Notes: a model not told the origin generated them from the letters alone. DNA of 32,360 bases from Flavobacterium psychrophilum DSM 3660 = ATCC 49418 (GCF_002217405.1 NZ_MUHE01000011.1:1-32360); one strand, 5' to 3'. Counted from the stretch's first letter, positions 1 to 8,403 are shown. A program made the numbers and translations.

Positions 1-19
1 ACTTTGTGGTTAAACTCAT
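1..19 (-). CDS. Start of an unidentified protein, cut by the window edge
   Basis: On the minus strand an ATG at 19-17 opens a frame reading Met-Ser-Leu-Thr-Thr-Lys before the window ends. It begins right after the stop codon of the DUF58 gene, with no gap, as expected for the next gene of the same operon. In Bacteroidetes Bat loci the DUF58 gene is usually followed by a small hypothetical gene and then BatA/BatB-type von Willebrand proteins. Only six codons are visible, so the family cannot be stated and the call rests on position alone. Confidence 0.45.
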
Positions 20-886
20 TTATCTCGATTTAAAATACCCTAATAATTTTGTAACATAACTTTCGTCGACTCTTGTGCTTACTGTCCCTGAACCGCATTT
101 TGAAAAGATGGCTGCAAAATAACTTACTTTTTCGTTATAATACTTTTCATATTCAAAACGAACAGAAGCAGAATTTGTATTTACCCATTGTGTTTCGCCA
201 GTTTCGGCATCTTGCATGGCAACCAAACCTATATTTGTCATTTTTTCTTCCCGAATATCATATACTCGAATACCCGTAATATCGTGCTTCTTTCCCGCTA
301 TTTTTAATGTTTTCTCGTAATCATGATCTGTAATAAAATCGGAAATCATAAAAACGATGGCTTTCTTTTTTTGTGTTCCAGATAAGAATTTTAACGCTTG
401 CGAAATATCTGTTTTATTACTTTTAGGTTTAAATTCTATGAGTTCACGAATAATTCTAAGTACGTGTGGTTTCCCTTTTTTAGGCGGAATATATAACTCG
501 ATTTCATCGGTAAATAAAATTAAACCTATTTTGTCGTTATTTTGAGTTGCCGAAAACGCCATTGTGGCGGCAATTTCGGTTACAATTTCGCTTTTGAGTT
601 GGTTTTTAGTTCCGAAACTTTCCGAACCAGAAATATCTACCATGAGCATCATAGTAAGTTCGCGTTCTTCTTCAAAAACCTTTACATGTGCTTCGTTATA
701 TCGTGCCGTCACATTCCAATCGATGGCACGAATGTCGTCGCCATATTGGTATTGTCTTACTTCCGAGAAAGTCATTCCTCGTCCTTTGAAAGACGTGTGA
801 TATTCGCCCGAGAAGATGTGATCGCTCAATCTTCGGGTTTTAATTTCTATTTTTCGGACTTTTTTTAAGAGTTCTTTTGTATCCAT
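20..886 (-). CDS. DUF58 domain protein of a Bat/MoxR locus
   Basis: The protein has 288 residues. It carries the DUF58 signature at residues 49-62 (GDDIRAIDWNVTAR), followed by a von Willebrand A-like fold with a metal-site motif DISGS at 84-88. No membrane segment or signal peptide is apparent, so it should be cytoplasmic. In the family, DUF58 proteins are encoded next to MoxR ATPases and are thought to act with them as chaperone or adaptor, but the client is not known. Here moxR lies 69 bp upstream on the same strand, and another reading frame starts directly downstream, so the three probably form an operon like the Bacteroides aerotolerance (Bat) operon. The exact role is inferred from context. 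The family call is firm. Confidence 0.92.
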   Translation of the reverse strand: MDTKELLKKVRKIEIKTRRLSDHIFSGEYHTSFKGRGMTFSEVRQYQYGDDIRAIDWNVTARYNEAHVKVFEEERELTMMLMVDISGSESFGTKNQLKSEIVTEIAATMAFSATQNNDKIGLILFTDEIELYIPPKKGKPHVLRIIRELIEFKPKSNKTDISQALKFLSGTQKKKAIVFMISDFITDHDYEKTLKIAGKKHDITGIRVYDIREEKMTNIGLVAMQDAETGETQWVNTNSASVRFEYEKYYNEKVSYFAAIFSKCGSGTVSTRVDESYVTKLLGYFKSR

Positions 887-893
887 ATTCTAA

Positions 894-920
894 AGGCAAT
901 AGGCAATAGGCAATAGGCAT
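894..920. repeat. Heptamer tandem repeat AGGCAAT
   Basis: Three exact copies of AGGCAAT (894-914) are followed by a partial one (AGGCAT). They lie in the short gap between moxR and the DUF58 gene. A nearby TTGCCTA around 940-946 is inverted relative to the repeat, so the transcript could fold weakly there. No function is apparent. It is one of several seven-base repeats found close to gene starts in this window. Confidence 0.7.
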
Positions 921-955
921 TAACTTGTGGCTAATGGTTTTTGCCTAATCACTAT

Positions 956-1960
956 TTAGGGAACTTCTATTTCGTTTACGATTTTGTTGATAATATCGAC
1001 TGAAGTCACATTTTCAGCTTCTGCTTCGTAGGTGATTCCAATTCTGTGACGCAATACATCATGTACCACTGCGCGAACATCTTCTGGAATTACATAACCA
1101 CGTCGTTTTATAAAAGCGTAGCATTTTGCTGCCATTGCCAAATTGATGCTTCCACGAGGCGATGCTCCGAAACCAATAAGAGGTTTTAAAGATTCTAATT
1201 TGTATTTTTCTGGATAACGTGTGGCAAAAATAATGTCGAGAATATATTTTTCGATTTTTTCGTCCATATAAACCTCACGAACGGCTTCTTGTGCACGAAT
1301 AATTTGCTCGACTGAAACCACTGGGTTTACTTTTGAAAATCCTCCATTTAGATTCTGGCGAATGACCATGCGCTCGTCTTCCATTTTTGGATAATCGATA
1401 ACTGTTTTAAGCATAAAACGATCTACTTGCGCTTCTGGCAAAGGATAAGTTCCTTCCTGTTCGATTGGATTTTGTGTGGCAAGTACTAGAAATGGTCGCT
1501 CTAATTTGAAAGTAGTATCGCCAATAGTTACTTGTTTTTCTTGCATGGCTTCTAAAAGTGCCGATTGTACTTTAGCTGGTGCACGATTGATCTCATCGGC
1601 AAGGACAAAATTTGCAAAAATTGGTCCTTTTTTTATCGAAAATTCATTTGCTTTAATATTGTATATCATGGTTCCTACCACATCGGCAGGTAATAAATCT
1701 GGCGTAAACTGAATACGACTAAAAGAACCTTGAATCGCTTGCGATAATGTATTTATGGCTAAAGTTTTTGCTAAACCAGGAACACCTTCTAGTAAAATAT
1801 GTCCTTGACCCAAAAGTCCGATAAGCAAACGCTCGATCATGTGTTTTTGTCCAACAATTACTTTGTTCATTTCCATAGTCAGAAGGTCTATAAAAGCACT
1901 TTCTCTTTCTATTTTTTCATTAATTGCTCTAATGTCTAAAGTCGTTGTGTTTTGTTCCAT
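956..1960 (-). CDS. MoxR-family AAA+ ATPase
   Basis: This 334-residue AAA+ ATPase has a Walker A motif GVPGLAKT at residues 59-66 and a Walker B-type DEINR at 122-126, followed by the APAKVQSALLEAMQE stretch typical of MoxR proteins. The C-terminal part (from about residue 225) matches the lid domain, with the GASPRG sensor 2 motif. MoxR ATPases are cytoplasmic chaperones thought to help mature or activate von Willebrand-domain partners, here most likely the DUF58 protein encoded downstream. The start at 1960 gives a full-length family member. The gene is divergent from the AlbA_2-like gene across an 84-bp gap. No consensus promoter was recognised in that gap. Confidence 0.94.
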   Translation of the reverse strand: MEQNTTTLDIRAINEKIERESAFIDLLTMEMNKVIVGQKHMIERLLIGLLGQGHILLEGVPGLAKTLAINTLSQAIQGSFSRIQFTPDLLPADVVGTMIYNIKANEFSIKKGPIFANFVLADEINRAPAKVQSALLEAMQEKQVTIGDTTFKLERPFLVLATQNPIEQEGTYPLPEAQVDRFMLKTVIDYPKMEDERMVIRQNLNGGFSKVNPVVSVEQIIRAQEAVREVYMDEKIEKYILDIIFATRYPEKYKLESLKPLIGFGASPRGSINLAMAAKCYAFIKRRGYVIPEDVRAVVHDVLRHRIGITYEAEAENVTSVDIINKIVNEIEVP

Positions 1961-2044
1961 TTTTATTTTTTTAAAGCCGTGAATTTAGGTTGTATTTTAT
2001 TATGGTGCAAATTGAAATTTTTTTTAGAAGTACAATGTTAAAAA

Positions 2045-3280
2045 ATGGTTAAAACTTATTTAAAAGATTCAATTTTAAGGATGATTTATGATACTATTTG
2101 CCTATTTTTAAGAATTGAAAAAAAACACACTGTTTTGATAAACAAACGACTGCTTATAAAAAATCTTTTGGCTCACAATGATGAGTGTAGTTTTTACGAC
2201 AAAAAGCGTCAGTTGAACTTGCATTCTCGTGAAGGAAAAGCAAAATTTCTGAAGCATATTTGTGCTTTATCAAATTCTAATCCTAGTAATAATTCTTACA
2301 TTGTAGTTGGGGTAGAAGATGATGACAACGAGATTGTAGGCGACGATTTTTTTGATGATAGTAGGATTCAGAATTTAGTGAATGCTTTTTTAGAAAACCC
2401 ACCCAAAATTCAGTACGAAAATGTGCCTTTTCCTAATTTGCCTAAAGATAAAGTTGTGGGGTTGGTAACTATAAAACCCAATAATAAAGTGTCTTTTTTT
2501 AGAAAAGGAATTCATACGATTGTTGCCAATTCTACTTTCAAACGAGTGGGAAGCAATACGATTCCTGCCGAAGGGAAAATTCCTTTTTCTAAAGAAAATA
2601 CAGAAGCGGTAATTAGCATCGAGAATAACTCCAGAAACAGTATTGGTTATACGCTGGAAGGGGTTTTAGATTTTATAAATATCCGTCACAAAGACATGTT
2701 TAGTAACTATAAGGTTTTTAAAGAGTTGTTTGTGGTTTGCTGGTCCGGGAATAAGAAGAAAATAAAAAATCAAACCTATTTTTCTCGGGTTGATATAGAA
2801 TTAATAAACGAGCAAATTAAACTTTTTTATTCGGCACAAGATGAGGTTTCGATAACTTTCGATGATAATTGTTTTGTTATTACCGAATATATTTCGATTG
2901 GTCTAAATGATAAAACTAGTTATTATCCGCTAGAAAAAGTGATCATTACTTTTTTTGATAATGGTTATTATAAGATAACAAACAAAATATTGTTTGAACC
3001 GCCAGAATTTAACAGGAAAATGTTGTATCATATTTACAATTCAAATTTATCGTTAATCTCGAAACTCGAAAATAGATTTGCATTAACCGAAAAGGAAAAT
3101 AAGGATCTTGAGAATTTGCCTTCTACATTAATGATTTGTTATCTTAACGGATTTAATGAGGCGAAGCAAAAATTAATTGATGCAAAATGTTTGTTAAAAC
3201 CATATCCCACAATATATTTGAGTTTTAAAGAAGCTTTAAGAGTATTAAGAAAAATGAAATATGACAAAAATTACGAATAG
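2045..3280 (+). CDS. AlbA_2 (Schlafen-like) putative nucleic-acid or ATP-binding protein
   Basis: The frame encodes 411 residues. Residues about 45-180 look like an AlbA_2 domain: a Gly-Lys followed by a helix containing ALSNSNP, then the strand SYIVVGVEDDDNEIVGDDFF, close to the family pattern of an Asn-rich helix followed by a GV.D..G segment. The remaining 230 residues match nothing I recognise. Family members bind nucleic acids or are annotated as ATP-binding, but this branch has no established role. The first 30 residues look unlike the rest, and an in-frame TTG at 2135 would begin a protein reading Met-Ile-Asn-Lys, so the true start may be there. The gene overlaps the next one by 20 bp, which implies translational coupling with a phosphoesterase. 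Confidence 0.72.
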   Translation: MVKTYLKDSILRMIYDTICLFLRIEKKHTVLINKRLLIKNLLAHNDECSFYDKKRQLNLHSREGKAKFLKHICALSNSNPSNNSYIVVGVEDDDNEIVGDDFFDDSRIQNLVNAFLENPPKIQYENVPFPNLPKDKVVGLVTIKPNNKVSFFRKGIHTIVANSTFKRVGSNTIPAEGKIPFSKENTEAVISIENNSRNSIGYTLEGVLDFINIRHKDMFSNYKVFKELFVVCWSGNKKKIKNQTYFSRVDIELINEQIKLFYSAQDEVSITFDDNCFVITEYISIGLNDKTSYYPLEKVIITFFDNGYYKITNKILFEPPEFNRKMLYHIYNSNLSLISKLENRFALTEKENKDLENLPSTLMICYLNGFNEAKQKLIDAKCLLKPYPTIYLSFKEALRVLRKMKYDKNYE

Positions 3281-4010
3281 AACATTAGTTATTGGAGATA
3301 TACACGGAGGATTAAAGGCATTAATACAGGTTTTAGACAGGGCAAAGGTTACTAAAACAGATGTGTTAATTTTTTTAGGCGATTATGTAGATGGTTGGAG
3401 CGAATCGCCACAGGTTTTAGATTTTCTAATTTCTTTGCAAGAAACAAATCATTGCGTTTTTCTTCGTGGTAACCATGACGAATTATTATTAGATTGGCTT
3501 GCTTGTAAGACCGAAAATATTAATCTAGAACTCTGGTACAAAAGCGGAGGGGAGGCTACCGTTTTAGCCTATCAGACTGTTTCAGAAAGAAAAAAACAAA
3601 AGCACATACTATTTCTAAAATCATTACAAAATTATTATTTAGATTCAGATAATCGACTATTCGTGCATGCTGGTTTTACAAATGCAAATGGTGTACATCA
3701 TGAGTATTTTCCCAAAATTTTGTATTGGGATCGAACGCTTTGGGAAACCGCATTGGCATTAAATGAAGGTTTAGAAACCACTCATAAGTATTATCCAAAA
3801 AGATTTGTCTTATATAAAGAAATTTATATAGGGCACACGGCTGTTACGAAAATTGAAGAAACAACCCCTATAAATAAAGCCAATATTTGGAATATAGATA
3901 CTGGAGCCGCTTTTCTGGGGCCATTAACAATTCTTGATATAAATACGAAACAGTTTTGGCAAAGCGATCATTTACCTTGTTTATATTCGAACGAAAAAGG
4001 TAGAAATTAA
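3261..4010 (+). CDS. PPP-family metallophosphoesterase (serine/threonine phosphatase-like)
   Basis: This 249-residue protein shows the PPP metal-binding motifs in order: GDIHG at residues 12-16, GDYVDGW at 40-46, GNHDE at 70-74, then a VHAGF histidine and a GHTAV histidine nearer the C-terminus. Together these form a two-metal phosphoesterase centre. Bacterial relatives dephosphorylate phosphoproteins or cleave diadenosine polyphosphates (PrpE/ApaH type). The substrate cannot be told from sequence. No signal peptide is seen, so it is cytoplasmic. Its start overlaps the end of the AlbA_2-like gene by 20 bp, which indicates co-expression and perhaps joint function. The canonical GDxVDRG motif has Trp in place of Arg-Gly here, a common variation in this subgroup. 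Confidence 0.88.
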   Translation: MTKITNRTLVIGDIHGGLKALIQVLDRAKVTKTDVLIFLGDYVDGWSESPQVLDFLISLQETNHCVFLRGNHDELLLDWLACKTENINLELWYKSGGEATVLAYQTVSERKKQKHILFLKSLQNYYLDSDNRLFVHAGFTNANGVHHEYFPKILYWDRTLWETALALNEGLETTHKYYPKRFVLYKEIYIGHTAVTKIEETTPINKANIWNIDTGAAFLGPLTILDINTKQFWQSDHLPCLYSNEKGRN

Positions 4011-4022
4011 AAAGGAACTTAT

Positions 4023-4030
4023 TATATTTG
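4023..4030 (+). promoter_or_regulatory. Bacteroidetes -7 promoter motif for the 4060 gene
   Basis: TATATTTG matches the TAnnTTTG consensus of Flavobacterium promoters and lies 30 bp before the start codon, giving a leader of roughly 20 bases. No TTG is found at the usual -33 spacing, so support comes from the -7 box and its position only. Confidence 0.5.
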
Positions 4031-4059
4031 CCAATATTTTTAAAAAAAAAATATTTACG

Positions 4060-4575
4060 ATGAAAAAAATCATGACACTTTTACTTGTTCTTTCGGCAAG
4101 TATCGCAAATGCACAAGCCTACAAAGGAAAAGGAGATATTAAAGCACAAGTTGGTGCTAATATTCAAACGGGTACCCAAGGGATTTTTGCCTCAGGAGAT
4201 TACGGTATTGGCGAAAACATCTCTATTGGTCTTTCTGCTAATTATTCATTATCTGCAAACCAGGAGTATTTTAATGATTTGACTTTAAGTTCCGAAAGTC
4301 CAGCATTTTTAGATCGTGTAGATCTTAAAGCAAGATTTAATGCCAACATAGGTAATGTTTTAGGTCTTGATAAAAAAATGGACGTTTACCCAGGTTTAGA
4401 TTTGGGAACAAGAAATTTTGGTATTCATGCAGGTTTTCGTTATTTCTTTACTGATGGTTTTGGTGTTTTTGGAGAAGCAGGTCTTCCTCTTGCAAAATAC
4501 AGTACAAATGCTTCAGTATTTAGTAATTATAACAACCAATTTGCATTTAATGTAGGTGCTTCTTTTAATTTGTAA
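4060..4575 (+). CDS. Small secreted or outer membrane beta-barrel-like protein (DUF6646-like)
   Basis: The protein has 171 residues and starts with a clear signal peptide, ending at about residue 18-20 in an Ala-Asn-Ala-Gln-Ala stretch. The mature part alternates hydrophobic and polar residues, contains repeated Gly-Phe-Gly/Asn-Phe-Gly strands, and ends in Phe-Asn-Leu, which suits a small beta-barrel of about eight strands in the outer membrane. It resembles, from memory, the family named DUF6646 in Flavobacteria, but this could not be checked. It appears to be its own transcription unit, with a TAnnTTTG box upstream and a strong terminator just after the stop codon. Function unknown. Confidence 0.78.
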   Translation: MKKIMTLLLVLSASIANAQAYKGKGDIKAQVGANIQTGTQGIFASGDYGIGENISIGLSANYSLSANQEYFNDLTLSSESPAFLDRVDLKARFNANIGNVLGLDKKMDVYPGLDLGTRNFGIHAGFRYFFTDGFGVFGEAGLPLAKYSTNASVFSNYNNQFAFNVGASFNL

Positions 4576-4595
4576 TTTAATTAAAAAAAAATAGT

Positions 4596-4647
4596 AAACC
4601 CTAATTCAGAAAATTTAAGATAAATATTTCTGAATTAGGGTTTTTTT
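4596..4647 (+). terminator. Rho-independent terminator after the 4060 gene
   Basis: A perfect 17-bp stem (4596-4612 with 4627-4643) with a 14-base loop ends in a run of seven T. It follows the stop codon by about 20 bp, and its A-rich left side could also serve the opposite strand. Confidence 0.9.
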
Positions 4648-4660
4648 ATAAAAATATAAC

Positions 4661-5242
4661 ATGACTCCAATAGAAAAAAAATTATACGATCGAAGCGGTT
4701 CTAAATGTGAATTGTGTGGTTCTGCCGATGATTTAAGAATTCATTTAACCAAAGAAGAAGCTATCTCTGTAGATAATTCAGTCTTAGTTTGTACTACTTG
4801 CAAAAATCAAGTAGAAAACACAACTACAACAGATCCGAACCATTGGAGATGTCTTAGTGATAGTATGTGGAACGAAAATAAACCCGTGCAAGTTGTGGCA
4901 TGGAGAATGCTAAACAGATTGCGTCCAGAAGGCTGGTCTCAGGATTTATTAGATATGATGTATCTTGATGAAGAAACTTTAGTTTGGGCCGCCGCTACTG
5001 GCGAAGGAGAAGATGAAGAAGGAAAAATAATTCATAAGGACGGAAATGGAAATATCCTAAAAGACGGAGATTCAGTAGTTTTAATTAAAGATTTAGATGT
5101 AAAAGGAGCAACTTTTACTGCAAAACGTGGTGCTGCTGTGCATAATATTAAATTGGTTTGGGATAATGCAGACCAAATAGAAGGACGTGTAGAAGGGCAG
5201 CATATTGTAATTTTGACACAATATGTTAAGAAAACAAAATAA
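4661..5242 (+). CDS. PhnA/YjdM-type zinc ribbon protein
   Basis: This is a 193-residue protein with an N-terminal zinc ribbon formed by Cys16, Cys19, Cys44 and Cys47. Its C-terminal domain, from about residue 125 (DGNGNILKDGDSVVLIKDL), is the conserved PhnA/YjdM SH3-like domain. The middle (about 60-115) contains a Trp-rich segment seen in longer Bacteroidetes versions. Despite the historic name, the family is not phosphonoacetate hydrolase, and no biochemical role is established. The gene begins directly after the terminator of its upstream neighbour and is followed by a hairpin shared with convergent gpsA, so it is likely monocistronic. The family assignment is firm and the function is open. 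Confidence 0.9.
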   Translation: MTPIEKKLYDRSGSKCELCGSADDLRIHLTKEEAISVDNSVLVCTTCKNQVENTTTTDPNHWRCLSDSMWNENKPVQVVAWRMLNRLRPEGWSQDLLDMMYLDEETLVWAAATGEGEDEEGKIIHKDGNGNILKDGDSVVLIKDLDVKGATFTAKRGAAVHNIKLVWDNADQIEGRVEGQHIVILTQYVKKTK

Positions 5243-5247
5243 TTTAG

Positions 5248-5284
5248 AACTGCCCCAAATAGGTTGATACTCTTTGGGGCAGTT
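5248..5284. terminator. Hairpin between convergent genes, probable bidirectional terminator
   Basis: A perfect 12-bp stem AACTGCCCCAAA / TTTGGGGCAGTT (5248-5259 with 5273-5284) lies between the stop codons of the PhnA-type gene and gpsA. The stem is GC-rich, but the T tract is short on both strands, so termination strength is uncertain. Confidence 0.6.
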
Positions 5285-5331
5285 TAAAAACAGTATTGTA
5301 TTATATACAAAATCTAAATTTTTGCTAAAGA

Positions 5332-6327
5332 TTAATCTAACTTATCAGTTAGTTTTTCAAATACTTTTTTAGCGTTTTTTCCTTCGTATAAAATCTCGTA
5401 AACAGCATTAATAATTGGTGTTTTTGCTTTGTAGTTTTGGTTTAATTTCCAGGCGCTTTTAGTTGCATAATATCCCTCTGCAACCATACTCATTTCCATT
5501 TGAGCAGACTTTACTGTGTATCCTTTTCCAATCATATTTCCAAACATTCTGTTTCTAGAAAACACAGAATAACCTGTAACTAACAAATCGCCTAGATATG
5601 CAGAATCGTTTATGTTGCGTTTCATTTTGTGTACTTTCTTGATGAATTTTTTCATCTCACGGATGCCGTTGCTCATTAAAACTGATTGAAAATTATCGCC
5701 ATATCCCAAACCATGAGCAATTCCTGCTGCAATGGCATAAATGTTTTTGAGCATTGCAGCATATTCTGTGCCTATAATGTCGTCCGAAATCTTTGCTTTT
5801 ATAAAATGTCCCGACAAGCAATTTGCTACTATTTTGGCTTTTTTGGCGTCGCCACAAGCAATAGTTAGGTATGACAAACGTTCTAGGGCAACTTCTTCAG
5901 CGTGGCAAGGTCCTGTAATTACCCCAATATTATCGAAAGGGATATTGTATGTCTTATTAAAGTGTTCTCCAACAATGAGACTTGTTTCTGGAACAATTCC
6001 CTTAATGGCAGAAAAAATAATTTTACCATCTAGACTTTCGGTCATTTTTTCTAGTTCGTTACTTAAAAACGCTGACGGGATGGCAAAAATAATATAATCG
6101 GCATAAGCAATGGCTTCATTTATATTTGTTGTAAGTCGTAATTTAGTAGTGTCAAATTGAACCCCAGTTAAATAGTTTGGGTTGTGTTTGTATGTTTTAA
6201 TATGGTTTACAGCGTCTTCATTACGCATATACCAAGCCACTTCGTTTAGATTTACGCATAACATTTTAGTGATCGCCGTAGCCCAACTTCCTCCGCCTAT
6301 TACGGCAAATTTTGGTTTTGTAGTCAT
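5332..6327 (-). CDS. gpsA: Glycerol-3-phosphate dehydrogenase [NAD(P)+]
   Basis: This 331-residue enzyme reduces dihydroxyacetone phosphate to sn-glycerol 3-phosphate, the backbone for phospholipids, in the cytoplasm. The N-terminal Rossmann motif is GGGSWA (residues 11-16). It is followed by the GpsA hallmarks GPCHAEEVA in the middle, then MLKNIYAIAAGIAHGLGYGDN, which holds the catalytic lysine, and a C-terminal helical domain with YEILYEGKNAK. Length and order match full-length GpsA. It is a single gene on the minus strand, with a -7 motif about 20 bp upstream of its start and a hairpin after its stop. Confidence 0.96.
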   Translation of the reverse strand: MTTKPKFAVIGGGSWATAITKMLCVNLNEVAWYMRNEDAVNHIKTYKHNPNYLTGVQFDTTKLRLTTNINEAIAYADYIIFAIPSAFLSNELEKMTESLDGKIIFSAIKGIVPETSLIVGEHFNKTYNIPFDNIGVITGPCHAEEVALERLSYLTIACGDAKKAKIVANCLSGHFIKAKISDDIIGTEYAAMLKNIYAIAAGIAHGLGYGDNFQSVLMSNGIREMKKFIKKVHKMKRNINDSAYLGDLLVTGYSVFSRNRMFGNMIGKGYTVKSAQMEMSMVAEGYYATKSAWKLNQNYKAKTPIINAVYEILYEGKNAKKVFEKLTDKLD

Positions 6328-6346
6328 TACAAAAAATTTAGTATTT

Positions 6347-6354
6347 CAAAAGTA
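6347..6354 (-). promoter_or_regulatory. Bacteroidetes -7 promoter motif for gpsA
   Basis: On the minus strand this reads TACTTTTG, an exact TAnnTTTG match, 20 bp upstream of the gpsA ATG. No well-spaced TTG was found upstream of it. Confidence 0.5.
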
Positions 6355-6520
6355 AGCAAAATAGTATAAAGATGAAAGTTATTGCTGTAAAGGTGCAATA
6401 ATAAAGGCGTTATAAAATTTAACCTTAAAGTTTAGTTTTTTTACACAATTTAAAAATTAATATAACGTTATAATTATGAGTTAGTTAAGTGAATTTAAAA
6501 TGATTTTGTTTTGCATTTAA

Positions 6521-6560
6521 AAAAAAAGGCGTTCATGAAATTATTTCTTGAACGCCTTTT
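6521..6560 (-). terminator. Rho-independent terminator of the alcohol dehydrogenase gene
   Basis: A 12-bp perfect stem AAAAGGCGTTCA / TGAACGCCTTTT (6524-6535 with 6549-6560) extends into the loop with one mismatch. On the minus strand it is followed by a run of T. It lies 20 bp after the stop of the alcohol dehydrogenase gene. Confidence 0.9.
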
Positions 6561-6580
6561 GAAATTTATAGGATAATTTT

Positions 6581-7747
6581 TTAGTAGCTACCCTCTACAA
6601 TTTCTTTTACTTTTTGTAAAGTGATGTTTTGTTTTTCGCCTAATGCCTTCCAGCCTCTTGTTTCGAAACGATTTACAATAAAATCGGCTGATTTTTTGTA
6701 ATCTTCTGTATATTCGGATAGTTTGGTTTGCATACCCATTTTATGAAAGAAATCGACAGTTTTTTCTATCGCTTTCGCTGCTTTTTCTTCGGTTGAGTTT
6801 CCTGTAATATTAAAAATTCTTTCTCCGTATTGTGCTAGTTTGTCTTTTTTTGTTTCAAACATTGCTTTATATAAACTAGGTGCAATAACCGCCAATGTTC
6901 TGGCGTGGTCTATCCCGTATAAAGCGGTAAGCTCGTGACCAATCATGTGTGTTGCCCAGTCTGAGGGTACTCCTTTTTGGATTAATCCGTTTAGCGCCAT
7001 TGTTGCACACCACATAAAGTTAGAGGCTAATTTGTAATCCGTTGGGTTTTTTACAACATTTGGTCCAATTTCTACTAATGTTTGTAAAATGCTTTCCGCA
7101 ATTCGGTCTTGTAAAATGGCATCATGCGGATAGGTTAAATATTGTTCCATGACATGGGTAAACGCATCGACAACACCATTTTCTAATTGTCTTTTTGGTA
7201 AAGAAGCAATAACTGTTGGGTCGCAAATTGAGAATTTTGGAAACAATGCGCTACCGCCTAAAACTAGTTTTTCCTGAGTTGCTTCGATGGTTACTACTGC
7301 GCCAGAATTCATTTCCGATCCTGTTGCTGGTAAAGTAAGTACGGTTCCAAAGGGAATTACTTTCGATAAATCTGTAAATAAGACTCGGTTTTTAAGAATG
7401 TCTATTGGATTTCCTTCAAAATTCGTGGCTCCCGAAATAAATTTCACACCATCTATAACGCTTCCTCCGCCAACTGCCAGTATAAAATTAATTTTTTCTT
7501 TTCTAATAATTTCGACCGCAGTCATTAGGGTTTCAAAACGTGGGTTGGGTTCTATTCCGCCAAATTCGATAACATCAAAACCTTTTAGATTTTTAATTAC
7601 TTGTTCGTGAATTCCGTTTTTAAATATACTTCCGCCACCATACGCCAAAAGAATTTTTGCGTTTTTTGGGACTAGAGTTGATAGTTTTTCTATTTGATCT
7701 TTTCCAAAAATATAATTGGTAGGATTGTATAATTCGAAGTTTAGCAT
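6581..7747 (-). CDS. Iron-containing alcohol dehydrogenase (YqhD/butanol dehydrogenase type)
   Basis: This 388-residue group III alcohol dehydrogenase has the GGGSVIDGVKFI cofactor-binding segment typical of the NADPH-linked YqhD/butanol dehydrogenase branch. It also has the iron ligands expected of the family: an Asp and His in VVDAFTHVMEQY, and two histidines in the segment GHELTALYGIDHARTLAV. It should reduce aldehydes to alcohols with NADPH, acting on medium-chain or reactive aldehydes; the true substrate is not clear from sequence. It lies 74 bp downstream of nadD on the same strand with no terminator between, so it may be cotranscribed, and it is closed by a strong terminator. Confidence 0.93.
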   Translation of the reverse strand: MLNFELYNPTNYIFGKDQIEKLSTLVPKNAKILLAYGGGSIFKNGIHEQVIKNLKGFDVIEFGGIEPNPRFETLMTAVEIIRKEKINFILAVGGGSVIDGVKFISGATNFEGNPIDILKNRVLFTDLSKVIPFGTVLTLPATGSEMNSGAVVTIEATQEKLVLGGSALFPKFSICDPTVIASLPKRQLENGVVDAFTHVMEQYLTYPHDAILQDRIAESILQTLVEIGPNVVKNPTDYKLASNFMWCATMALNGLIQKGVPSDWATHMIGHELTALYGIDHARTLAVIAPSLYKAMFETKKDKLAQYGERIFNITGNSTEEKAAKAIEKTVDFFHKMGMQTKLSEYTEDYKKSADFIVNRFETRGWKALGEKQNITLQKVKEIVEGSY

Positions 7748-7821
7748 AGCTTTTTATTTTTAAAATTTAAAATTATAAAAGTTTCTTCGGAAGTGTTATA
7801 AAACTATGTTAATTTAAAATA

Positions 7822-8403
7822 TTATTTTTTGTAAAAATTACTATGGTCTATATATTTCCAAACTTTGGGAGGTAATAGCGGTTGGATATTTTTTTTATTT
7901 TTTATATTTTCACGAATAAATGTTGAAGATATTTCTACAATTGGAGCTTTTATGATGTGAATTTTCTGATGGTTTATAAATTGATTGTCAATTGTATCAG
8001 TGTTTAATCTGGGATATACATAAATTTGATGGTTTTGTAATATTGCTTCGTAATTTTTCCATTTGTGAAGCGAATTAAGGTTGTCTTCTCCCATAATTAG
8101 CGAAAATTCATAAGACGGAAATTTATCTTGTAAATGCGCTAGAGTGTTTACCGTATAATTGGGTTGCGGTAACTTAAACTCTATATCTGAGGGTTTAAGT
8201 TTCGGGTAGTCCTCTGTGGCAAGATTTACTAAATGTAAGCGTTGGTAGTCATCGAGTAAAGTGTCTTTCTTTTTTAGTGGATTATGAGGGGTAACAACCA
8301 TCCATACTTGGTCTAAATCAGAATTCTCGGCCATGTGATTGGCAATAATTAGATGTCCAATGTGAATTGGGTTAAAGGTTCCGAAGTATAGTCCAATTTT
8401 CAT
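7822..8403 (-). CDS. nadD: Nicotinate-nucleotide adenylyltransferase
   Basis: This 193-residue enzyme joins nicotinate mononucleotide and ATP to form deamido-NAD in the NAD synthesis pathway. It shows the nucleotidyltransferase motif HIGH at residues 14-17 within FGTFNPIHIGH, the GEDNLNSLHKW segment that separates NadD from other family members, and the C-terminal ISSTFIR motif at 158-164. The length is normal for NadD. It is probably the first gene of a two-gene unit with the alcohol dehydrogenase. No clear promoter motif was identified in the 275-bp region upstream. Confidence 0.95.
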   Translation of the reverse strand: MKIGLYFGTFNPIHIGHLIIANHMAENSDLDQVWMVVTPHNPLKKKDTLLDDYQRLHLVNLATEDYPKLKPSDIEFKLPQPNYTVNTLAHLQDKFPSYEFSLIMGEDNLNSLHKWKNYEAILQNHQIYVYPRLNTDTIDNQFINHQKIHIIKAPIVEISSTFIRENIKNKKNIQPLLPPKVWKYIDHSNFYKK

